A DNA stretch of 64,000 nt, taken from positions 34,924,763 through 34,988,762 of the forward strand of contig CM037095.1 of NCBI GenBank assembly GCA_020916435.1. Direction: 5' to 3'. The notes under the pieces were generated by a model. The model worked only from the letters and a program-made list of their open reading frames with translations, was not told the origin of the DNA and did no database searches. The stretch is from Oxytropis ochrocephala (lineage: Eukaryota; Streptophyta; Magnoliopsida; Fabales; Fabaceae). The stretch's first letter is position 1. Every line of letters begins with the position of its first letter. Of this stretch, positions 32,413 to 41,727 are shown piece by piece. A program made the position numbers and the translations under genes.

Positions 32413-33530
32413 ACCGCCACTTGTGAACCTCTCTTTAAACTGTTGTGCAAGAATCAGAAAGCAGAGTGGAATGATGATTGCCAAAGGGCCTTTGAAAGAA
32501 TTAAAGATTATCTGCAGAATCCGCCAATTTTGATGTCGCCGGTGTCTGGTAGACCGCTTATCTTGTATCTAACTGTGCTGGAAAGTTCAATGGGGTGTGT
32601 ACTGGGACAGCATGATGAATTGGGAAAGAAGGAGCATGCCATCTACTATCTGAGTAAAAAGTTCACCGACTGTGAGACGAGATATTCGATGCTTGAAAAG
32701 ACTTGTTGTGCCTTAGCCTGGGATGCCCATCGTTGAAGGCAGTACATGCTGAGTCATACAACCTGGTTGGTATCTAAAATGGATCCAATCAAGTATATTT
32801 TTGAAAAGCCAGCCCTCACAGGACGGATCGCTTGGTGGCAGATGTTATTATCAGAGTATGATATCCTGTATGTCACGCAGAAAGCAGTAAAGGGCAGTGC
32901 ACTTGCCGAGTATTTAGCATGTCAGCCAATTCAGGATTACATGTCAATGCAGTATGATTTTCCCGATGAAGACATCATGGCACTGTTGGATGAAGGGAAA
33001 TCTCAAGAAGATGAGAGGTGGAGGATGATATTTGACGGTGCATCCAATGTGTGGGGACACGGAGCTGGGGCATTGTTAATCTCCCCTGATAATCACTTTG
33101 TTCCAGTCACTGCCAGATTAAGCTTTTATGTCACCAATAACATTGCAGAATATGAGGCATGCATTCTGGGCATTCAGGCAGCCCTCGAGTGGAAGGTTAA
33201 AAGACTTGATGTGTATGGCGATTCGGCTTTGGTTGTTCATCAGGTGAAAGGCGATTGGGAGACCAGAGATCCCAAATTAATCCCCTACTGCAACTATGTC
33301 CAAGAGTTGATGGGGTCTTATGATGAGATCACCTTCCAGCATATTCCCCGAGGCGAAAATCAGCTGGCCAATGCATTGGCAACCTTGTCGTCAATGTTCA
33401 ACATTAATTGCGACAGAATCTGACTCATATCGAATTTCGACATCGGGGTCTCCTGGCATATCATTCTTGTCTTCGCAATTGAAGAAGAGCCTCGATGACA
33501 AGCCATGGTATCATGATATCAAACAGTACA
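32413..33530 (+). pseudogene. RT thumb and RNase H of the plus-strand element
   Basis: Continues the RT after the outer solo LTR: ATCEPLFKLLCKNQKAEW, RPLILYLTVLESSMG, AIYYLSKKFTDCETRY, then a TGA at about 32735 and the RNase H domain MIFDGASNVWGHGAGA, NIAEYEACILG, YGDSALVVHQVKG and QLANALATLSS. The last motif normally reads ADALATL, so the fourth catalytic Asp has become Asn. A frameshift/stop at 33421 follows. The reading KPWYHDIKQY runs to the insertion of the next solo LTR. Confidence 0.9.
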
Positions 33531-35139
33531 TGTAACACCCCAAAAATTAATTAGGTGACTATTTAACTAACTTAATTAAGTGACTATTTGACTAATTTAA
33601 TTAAGTAATATTTGAGTTGCCTATATTAAAATAAATATAGGGTGATTAATTAATTTAGAGTTTTATTTCTTTTAAGAGGTGTTATAGTGATTAGTATATT
33701 AAAAATAGATAATTTAATATACCTAAGAGGTGTTGGGTAGTAAATAAGGGAGTGAGGGAATTAATTAAAATAGGGAGTGGTGGAAGTAGCTAGGGGGTGT
33801 AAATAAGGGGCCCAAGCCCACTAAATAGGCCCAAATGCAAGGAATTTAACTTAGGGGTAGGTTTTTCCTTCTCATTTGCAACAAAGAGAAGAAAATAGAG
33901 AGGGAGAGGGAGTATAGTGGACTGCAACATGGACAGCAAGGGAGGAGGAGGAAAATTCCAAACTAGCTTTTGGGTAAGTGATTCTAGTACCAACCTTTCC
34001 CCATTTTCCTCCTCTATCATTTAGTGTGAGTTCCTACACTAATTCCTTTCCATCTTGTTGAATCTCCATTTCTACTCAAGGGAGGGAGGCCACGGTTCTA
34101 GCTAGTAAAGGAAGAAAGATTGCTTCATTTTGTGGTTTTGGTGTTTGCTTGGAGGTTCTAACTTAATCAAGGTTAGGGGATTCTCATTATGTCTATAATA
34201 ACTTGTATGATATGTGTTGTGTAGGAAATAGCTAGCATGATTTGATTGTGTGGATTTGATGTTAATTATATGTTGGTTGTTGTATTGGATGCTTAATTTG
34301 GTGATACCATGATGCTTGATGTTGGAATTATATGTGTTGTTAAATGTGCATGCTAAGTGTTTGATAAAATGCTTCAATATGAAGAAATATGATGATATGA
34401 TGATTTAATGATGTGGATTAATTGCCTAAGTGAGTGTTGAATTGTTGAATAAAAGTGTTGATGAAGTGTTAGTGGTGGCTAGGTGTTCTACATGTGAATG
34501 TTGTTTTTAATTGGGTTTCACTTGTTTATGGCTTTTGTGTGTTTTTCTGAGTACTGTTTTGGTTTTCTCAAACTGGTACTGTTTGGTTGGTCCAAAAATT
34601 ACGTGGCTAATTGTTTTTGAAAGTAGACTTAAAGCCGGTCGTTTTGGGCTTGGTTTCGTTAAATTCAGATTTGTGTAGCTCCAGTTATGAGTCTCCAAAT
34701 CGGGTCAATTTTTTGGAGTTGAACTGGGAGTAGGTTCAGTTTTTTCAGGTTTTGTGTGCTCAATTGAACTCCGTTTTGAATGATTCTTATTTCATTGAAA
34801 ACTAGACTTAATTCTCTACGAAATAGGCACTGATTTCACTGAATTTCATTAAGAAATGGGAAAGAAAATGTGGTTGCAAGTTGGGTAAAACGTTCTGTCC
34901 GAATTTGGTACCTCTGTGTAGTGTTTTGAAAAACTGTACCAACTGGACACTTATTTTGAAAAACTAAAAACATAGATGGAAACTATACTCAGAGGGCTTT
35001 CCAATGAGTGGTCTTTTGTAATTTTTCGATGTCGTTCGCTATTTCAAATAAATTGCCGAAGTAGGAGTAACGCTGTAGAAATCCAGCACTTTGTGCGGGG
35101 GGTTTGCCAACGTTGCCAAAATGTCAAAAATACTGTTTT

Positions 35140-35460
35140 GGTCCCTCTGAACTTTTTAGTCCCCAAAAATGTTATTTCGGCCTTATGCACTATTGGTCCT
35201 TTTAATATGTTGTTTTGGTCCCTATGTGACTGTCTAGTCCCTAGGTGGTCGTTTAGTCCTATCGGTGTCCAAAAAGTGTCTAAGTGCTATTTTAGTCCCT
35301 AAGTGATATCTTAGCCCGTGATCTTCAAAATAGTCCCTTGATTTCCAAAATAGTCCCTAAGTACTAAATTAATCTTTGGTGTGTCAAAATGGTCCTTAGG
35401 TGTGGAAAAGGTCCTTATGAGGTGGTTGGGTCCTTAAGTGGGATTTAATTTAATAAACGG
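35140..35460 (+). repeat. Degenerate GTCCCTA/TTTTAGTCC repeat block in the solo LTR
   Basis: Short units such as TTTAGTCCCTAAGTG, TTTGGTCCCTATGTG and AAATAGTCCCTAAG recur about a dozen times. The inverted fragment at 37765 has the corresponding block at 38690-38940. Confidence 0.65.
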
Positions 35461-35515
35461 GATGTGGTGATGAGAAAATGATAAAGTGGTGGGTTAATAA
35501 TTGATAATTGATGTG

Positions 35516-35800
35516 GGCTTCGGCCAAAGTGGTGGGATAATACTTGATGTGATGAATTTATGAATGATGTGGGCTTCGGCCAAAAGCGGTGGGGGCTTCG
35601 GCCAAAGAGGTGAGTTGATAATTGATGTGATAAATTTATTGTGTGGTGATGCATTGTCATGGTGTCACATAAATCATATGCATATAAAAGCGGTGATGTG
35701 GCTTCGGCCAAAAAGCGGTGATGTGGCTTCGGCCAAAAAGCGGTGATGTGGCTTCGGCCAAAAGCGGTGGGGGCTTCGGCCAAAGCGGTGGGTGCCCGAC
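35516..35800 (+). repeat. GGCTTCGGCCAAA repeats in the solo LTR
   Basis: Seven copies of CTTCGGCCAAA occur. Three are in tight tandem with a 27-bp period (35698, 35725, 35752), each followed by AGCGGTGATG or similar. GGCTTCGGCC/GGCCGAAGCC is near-palindromic and is shared by three LTRs in the window. Confidence 0.85.
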
Positions 35801-36449
35801 GGGGTTATTGAGGTGGTTATGGATCCACATGCACATTGCATACATGCATATACGCATACATTCTTAGGATTCTTGTTGATGCTTAATTAATTCATTATTG
35901 TTGCTTGATGGTATTCTAATTGAATGGTAAATGCCTTGACCTCTGTGGATTGTTATTGCTAGATGTTTTCCTAATATAATGCTTATCTTACTTGTTATTA
36001 TTTATGTAAAGAGACTCACCCTAGCATTTTTATGTTGCCTGCTCTCGTGGCGACAAACAGGTGATTATGAGTGAAGGTGTCATACCTTCTTGCGTCTTCG
36101 AGTCAGCTCTGATTAGTGACACCCGGGGCGGGATCGTAGTGTAGTTATTTTATATTATGTATTTGAACTGATTTGGATTATGTACTGCGCATATTGAACT
36201 TGGTTTTACTTCCTCTGTGCTGTGAACCATTTTCTGGATTATTGTAATACTAAAGACAGGTTTTTGAGGGTTCGCCCATTTGGATATGATTTTTTATTGC
36301 GCACACTAGATGCGTTTGAATTTTAATTATACTTTGATGACGTTTTTGTGAAATGTAGCAGTCTCTTTGAGGTGCGTGGAAAGGTTTTTGAAAACTCTGA
36401 TTTTTAATTAGTAAAATAGTAATTAAATAGAAGGGGGTGTTACAGTACA

Positions 36450-37500
36450 TCACCAAAAGAGAATACCCACCTGGGGCATCTGAGAATGACAAAAGAACGC
36501 TCAGAAGATTGTCGAGAAGCTTCTTTCTGAATGGTGAAGTCCTTTACAAAAGGAACTATGATATGGTCCTCCTCAGATGTGTTGCTAAGGAAGAGGCTGA
36601 GAAAATTATGAAAGAGGTCCATGAAGGTTTATTCGGGGATCACTCCAGTGGACACACTATGGCTAGAAAGATTTTGAGAGCCGGCTATTATTGGTTGCAA
36701 ATGGAGTCTGATTGCTACAGTTTTGTGAGGAAGTGCCACAAGTGCCAGATCTATGCTGATCACATTCATGTACCGCCTGCTAAATTGAATGTCTTGACTG
36801 CGTCTTGGCCGTTCTCAATGTGGGGCATGGACGTCATAGGTCCAATTGAACCCAAAGCATCAAATGCGCATCGTTTCATCCTAGGCGCCATTGATCAAGT
36901 ATAACCAGTTCAGTTGTTGCCAAGTTTGTCAAGAAAGATCTGATCTGCCGTTACGGTCTTCCCAACAAGATCATCTCTAATAATGGCAGCAACTTGAACA
37001 GCAGAATGATGAAGGACCTGTGCGCCGAATTAAAGATTCAGCATCACAATTCATCCCCGTACCGTCCCAAGATGAATGGGGCAGTTGAAGCGGCCAACAA
37101 GAATATCAAGAAAATAGTGCAGAAAATGGTGGTAACCTACAAGGATTGGCACGAAATTCTCCCTTTCGCTTTGCATGGCTATCATACCTCGGTGCGTACA
37201 TCGACTGGGGCAACCCCTTTCTCTCTGGTATATGGGTCAGAAGCAGTGCTTCCCATTGAGGTTGAAATATCCTCCCTGCAGGTACTAATGGAAACCAAGT
37301 TGGAAGAATCAGAGTGGGTACAGGCCCGTGCGGATCGACTAAATCTCATTGAGGAGAAAATAATTGCGACCTTGTGTCATGGGCAACTGTATTAGCAGAG
37401 GATGAAAACTGCTTTCGACAAGAAGGTTCGTCCCCGAGAATTCAATGAGGGAGATCTAGTACTCAAGAAGATTTTGCCTATCCAGTGATCCTCGTGGGAA
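36450..37500 (+). pseudogene. Integrase of the plus-strand Tat/Ogre-type element
   Basis: The H2C2 zinc site runs from HEGLFGDHSSGH to CHKC, followed by the core start WPFSMWGMDVIGPIEP and FILGAID. Immediately after the first catalytic Asp a deletion at about 36895-36905 removes the usual YFTKW segment and shifts the frame. The second catalytic motif reads IISNNGSNLN, so Asp is changed to Asn, and the Glu in MNGAVEAANKN is intact. The C-terminal part (KDWHEILPFALHGYH, ESEWVQARADRL) runs to a stop at 37393. With the deletion and the lost Asp it is inactive. Confidence 0.9.
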
Positions 37501-37764
37501 GTGGGCGCCCACCTATGACTCGGACCGTGCGTGGTCAAGAAAGCCTTTTTCCGGAGGAGCGATACTCACAAATATGGATGGCGAAGATCCGAGGAACCCG
37601 ATTAATTACGATCGGTGAAGAAATATTATGCCTGAAAGAAATAGACGAAAAAAGAGGAAGATAAGCCAAGTAAAAATAGCTCGCTAGGTTGAAAACCCGA
37701 AAGGGTGGCCTAGGCAAAATCAGAGCGACCCGGTGGATTGAAAACCCCGAAGGTCTGGATAAGA
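37500..37764 (+). other. Integrase tail remnant and 3' UTR hairpin repeats
   Basis: Degraded end of integrase to about 37620, then at about 37680-37760 a sequence GCTAGGTTGAAAACCCGAAA-GGGTGGCCTAGGC and a second weaker copy (GGTGGATTGAAAACCCCGAA). These are the 3' UTR hairpin units also found at 6381-6605 in the other element. Confidence 0.65.
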
Positions 37765-38985
37765 TGTAACACCCCCTTCTACTTAATACTAATTATAATA
37801 AATAAAAATCAGAGTTTTTCAAAAAACTTTTCCACGCACCTCAAGAGAGTGCTACATTTCACTAAAACGTCATCAAAGTATAATTAAAATTCAAACGCAT
37901 CTAGTGCGTGCAATATAAACCATATCCAATGGGGCGAGCCCTCAAAAACCTGTCTTAAGTATTACAATAATCCAGAAAATGGTTCACAGCACAGCAGAAA
38001 TAAAACCAAGTTTAACAGACTCAGTAAACAATCCAAAACAGTTTAATACAGGACATAAAATAAAGATACTAAAACCCCATCCCAGTGTTACTAATCGGAG
38101 TGACACAATAATCCCAAGAAGGCATGGCACCTTCACTCGAGAATCACTGCATGTCGCCACGAGAGCGAGCAACATAAAAATGCTAGGGTGAGTCTCTTTA
38201 CATAAATAATAACAAGTAAGATAAGCATTATATTAGGAAAACATCTAGCAACAACAATCCATAGTAATCAAGGCATTTACCATTCAATTAAAATACCAAC
38301 AAGCAACAATAATGAATTAATTAAGCATCAACAAGAATTCTACGAATGTATGAGTATATGCATGTATGCAATATGCATGTGGATCCATAACCACCTCAAT
38401 AACCCCGTCGGCACCCACCGCTTTTGTCGAAGCCCCCACCGCTTTTGCCGGCCATACCACCGCTTTTATATGCATATGATTTATGTGACACTATGACAAT
38501 GCATCACCACACAATAAATTTATCACATCAATTATCAACTCACCTCTTTGGCCGAAGCCCCCACCGCTTTTGGCCGAAGCCCACATCATTCATAAATTCA
38601 TCACATCAAGTATTAACCCACCACTTTGGCCGAAGCCCACATCCCCTCTTTGTTATCACCTCACCACCACAACTTATTTATTAAATTAAATCTCACCCAT
38701 GGACTAAATCCCACCTAAGGACCATTTTAACACACCAAAGATTAATTTGGTGTTTAGGGAATTATTGGACACATTAGGATTAATTTTGGTACTTAGGAAA
38801 TTATTTTGACATGTTAGGCCTAATTAGTCACTAAGGGACTATTTTGTCACTCCAAGGATTAAATTAATTCTTAGGGACTATTTTGTCACACCAAGGATTA
38901 AATTAATTCTTAGGGACTAAAACATCACTTAGGTTCCATTAAGCACACTAGGCGCCAAGGGGCAGCCACTTTGGCGCCACTTAGC
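37765..38985 (-). mobile_element. Inverted partial LTR, same family as 33531-36444
   Basis: Read on the minus strand this is the 3' ~1.2 kb of the LTR family at 33531-36444: GGGGGTGTTACATC end, the GCACTAGATGCGTTTGAA phrase, GAGACTCACCCTAGC (38188-38202 reversed), GGCTTCGGCC repeats (38409-38640) and a GTCCCTA-like block (38690-38940), in the same order. The 5' part of the LTR is missing. The right edge is unclear. The block contains a tandem ~58-bp duplication around 38830-38920 (AAATTAATTCTTAGGGACTA twice). Confidence 0.8.
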
Positions 38986-39053
38986 GCAACACGCACACAC
39001 ACAAAGACGCCACACAACACTCACGAGGCGCCATTTCATGTGAATTTGGCGCC
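38951..39053. repeat. Cluster of four GGCGCC palindromes
   Basis: GGCGCC occurs at 38951, 38973, 39027 and 39048, spaced 22, 54 and 21 bp. This is unusual for AT-rich DNA. An ACAC-rich stretch lies between them. No coding or known element feature explains it. Confidence 0.6.
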
Positions 39054-39054
39054 C

Positions 39055-39270
39055 CCTCCCCCCTTCTCAATATCGAGAGGAACCCAACTCCTGTCATAGT
39101 CAATTCTAATAGACCTCCTCTCTTGTTCAATGTTTCTGATTTACTCAATGGCAAAGCAAACAAATGGTTACCCCACATCATCTCTGCCGTAGTGGTAGGC
39201 ACCGAAGTCAAAATGATCCTGGTCGACCAAGGAAGCTCAACGGATCTCTTGTTCAGATTCAACATTAAAC
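39055..39270 (+). pseudogene. Aspartyl-protease fragment of another Ty3/gypsy element
   Basis: The plus strand encodes WLPHIISAVVVGTEV and then KMILVDQGSSTDLLF, the active-site region of a Tat/Athila-type gypsy protease (usual form ILVDxGSSxDILF). It is about 70 codons, open, and cut at 39270 by the CACTA-like element at 39271. The gag at 61738-62776 may belong to the same family but lies 22 kb away in the wrong order to be one element. Confidence 0.7.
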
Positions 39271-40504
39271 CACTACAAGAATAAGTGGAAATTCCGGGTA
39301 AGACTTTCCGGCGGAACATTTCGGTGGATTATTGTACTTTTCGGCGGATAATTTCCGACAAAAATTCCGACGGATCTTGTGGCATTTCCGGCGGATTTAT
39401 CATTGTTGAAAATTTTGCGGCGGATATATATGCCACTTGCGGCGGATTTAAGCTGAAAAAATAATAATTAAAAAAAAAAGGAAATCCGCCACAAACGCAC
39501 ACGGATCCGCCGGAAATGCGCATCGGGAAGGGATCCGCCATAAACGCACACGAATCCGCCGGAAATGCGCCTCTGTTTGAGTTAATGAATCCACAAAAAA
39601 AAAAACGAAATCTGCCACAAATACACACGAATCCGCCGGAAATGCGCATCGGGAAGGGATCCGCCACAAACGCACACGAGCCCGCCAGAAATGCGCCTCG
39701 GTTTGAGTTAAGGAATCCGCCGCATATGCTAAAGATTCCGCCGGAAAGGACGCCTTTCTTCAACATATATTCGAATTCTTCTCAATCTTCACTCATTCTC
39801 TCATTTTCTCACAACTTCACTCAAATTTCTTCATCCATTCTCACAATTTCACTCAAACTTCTTATAAATTTAGTCTTTCTCTTCTCCTCTCTCAAATCTT
39901 TCTCTTTCTCTTCTCTTCTCACAATCACTTTGTTTTGATGTTGTCTTTATTTCTTCAAGCGTTTCAACTTCCCTGCTTCATCAAGTTGGTGGAAAAGAAC
40001 TCTTTCCAACATGATAATTTGAAGCTTCCTGGTGATAAGTTGCATAAATGGTTTTCATTTTTTTGCACCTATAAATTAATGTATGGATCCTTGAAAGATG
40101 TGATTATTTACCAAAATATACCAATTTGGCTCTTAAAGAATCTGTGATTATATATTTTTTTAAAATAAGTTTTTAAAATATTTATATTTTTTAAAAAATA
40201 GGTATTTGAGTAGATTTAGATACCTTTGCGGGGATTTTTTGAACTTTCGTCCAAATTTTAGGGCGGATTTTTGGCGTTTGCGGCGGATTTTGAAAAAATA
40301 AATAAATAAAATTTGCGTCGGATTTAATCTTTTTTGGTGGATTTTCCCCCGGAAAGTACCGGCAAATTTTTTGGTGGAAAAATCCGCGGAAACACGCTAT
40401 GACGACACATTTATCGCGAAAAATCACGAAAATCACGTATTCTGGCCAATTTGGGTATTTTCTCATGGAAAAATCCACTTAAAAAACCCATTTTTCTTGT
40501 TGTG
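39271..40504. mobile_element. Non-autonomous CACTA-like element (1,234 bp), TSD AAC
   Basis: The left end is CACTACAAGAATAAGTGG. The right end, read inward, is CACAACAAGAAAAATGGG, an imperfect terminal inverted repeat with CACAA instead of CACTA. AAC lies on both sides (39268-39270 and 40505-40507), the 3-bp target duplication expected of CACTA elements. Inside are many TCCGCCGGA/GGCGGAT motifs in both orientations. They include a tandem pair of ~126-bp units at 39480-39605 and 39606-39730. No transposase is present, so it would need enzyme supplied elsewhere. Confidence 0.7.
39935..40147 (+). other. 70-codon ORF inside the non-autonomous CACTA-like element
   Basis: Open reading frame starting MMLSLFLQAFQLPCFIKLVE and ending near TATA-rich sequence. 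It is present in both copies of the segment (63356-63568) with few changes. The part CFIKLVEKNSFQHDNLKLP weakly recalls a B3-type domain, but the rest does not, and I do not claim a function. It may be a captured gene fragment or chance. Confidence 0.2.
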
Positions 40505-40617
40505 AACCCTAATCCCAAATTAAACCCAGAAACCCACAAATTTCAAATTCAACATTAAACCCTAATCCCAAATTAAACCCAAATTTGATGGTAGAGGAGG
40601 TGGTTGTTGTTGTTGTT
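40505..40617. other. Flank between the small CACTA-like element and CACTA copy A
   Basis: Contains two direct copies of CAACATTAAACCCTAATCCC (one at the left flank of the small element, one at about 40551) and a GTT-repeat at 40604-40617 in which CACTA copy A inserted. The same sequence follows the duplicated segment at 63898-64000. Confidence 0.7.
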
Positions 40618-41727
40618 CACTACAAAAAACGGAACAAATTGCGGGGGTTTTTAAGTCGTTTAGCGGGGGTTTTAAACCCCCGCAATGTAAACTGCGGGAG
40701 TTTTAAAAAACGCCGGAGTTTCAAGTGCCGCAATCGCTTTACTTCGGGTTTTTAGAAAACGCTGTATCAGTCTTTTAGCGGGGTTTTATCATGAGGTTTT
40801 TAACCCCACAATTAGTGGAGGTTTACTAACCCCCACTCACAATCAGTGGAGGTTTTTTTGAGGAGGTTATATAGGATTTTTTTGGAGGTTACAACCTCCT
40901 ATAATAGACATAATTTTTTTTTTTGCAACTTGAGAATTTCGTTTTTCCTTATCTCATTATCATATTTAATTACTAATAACTATACATACATCTTACATAA
41001 CACTTACTTAAAAAACTGAAAATTTCATTAAAAATATAACTGTGATAACATAAATGTAATGTCAAATATTTATGTCATCCAACTCAAAAAATAATAAAAA
41101 GAAACAATTGTAGCTCAAATATCTATTGTCATACAACTCAAAATCCTAATAACATCAAAAAAATCATATACTAAAGGATCCTAAAACCACTAAATGTTGC
41201 TAGCACCGAATGATCCACTTGCATCCAATGGAGAATGAGGTTCACTTGCACGCTCACTTGCCTGAAATAACAAAAGAAAAAAAAACTAAATTGATACATA
41301 TTTAATTCCATAAGCACCATAAAACAGTAGGAGCCACTACATCATCACAAATAAGCACCATAAAACAAATCTAACAATTATGAGCTCACACATGTTAATA
41401 AACAGAATATATGAAGCTGTATGTATGTATGTTATGTAATTAAGGAAGGGGTATGCATAATTGAATATGTAGGTATGTAGGTTTCTCAAAAAGAAACTAA
41501 ATTGCCAGAAAAAAGGGAATGAAGTGTCCTCAAATCTCATATCAACTAAATAGAAATCATCTAGAGCTATTGTCACTAGCTTCATTTAAAAGAGACAGAA
41601 ATACAGATATGCTTACTGCTTCTCTTGCCAATTATGGACAAAATCATGTAGCAGCTCAATATCCTATTTGTAACGGACTGGCCACACTCCCATGCCACCC
41701 CATGAGGTAATTCTTTTGCCTCCACAA

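Larger units (their letters stand above)
33531..36444 (+). mobile_element. Solo LTR (2,914 bp) with GTACA target duplication
   Basis: Starts TGTAACACCCC and ends GGGGGTGTTACA, with GTACA at 33526-33530 and 36445-36449. Removing it rejoins the polyprotein (KPWYHDIKQY to ITKREYPPGA). It contains a leader-like region around 33860-34020, RT-free non-coding sequence, GTCCCTA-type repeats (35140-35450), GGCTTCGGCC repeats (35516-35800), GAGACTCACCCTAGC at 36009 and a terminal part homologous to 4300-4440 and 37765-37960. The family is probably Tekay-type Ty3/gypsy. No coding capacity. Confidence 0.9.

Noticed and set aside
35445..35857. 112- and 66-codon minus-strand ORFs with PKPHH-like repeats
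   Set aside because: Generated by the GGCTTCGGCCAAA tandem repeats in the solo LTR. No start context or homologous domain.
33531..36444. DNA transposon with 11-bp terminal inverted repeats
   Set aside because: TGTAACACCCC..GGGGTGTTACA ends do look like TIRs, but the 5-bp TSD, TG..CA ends, LTR-like layout and homology to an LTR next to a polypurine tract (4300-5078) favour a solo LTR.
39329..39766. 145-codon minus-strand ORF with GGFxxxxxGG-like repeats (also 62666-63187)
   Set aside because: The repetition comes from the TCCGCCGGA-type motifs of the CACTA-like element read in frame. The overlapping opposite-strand frame is equally open, so there is no evidence for a protein.
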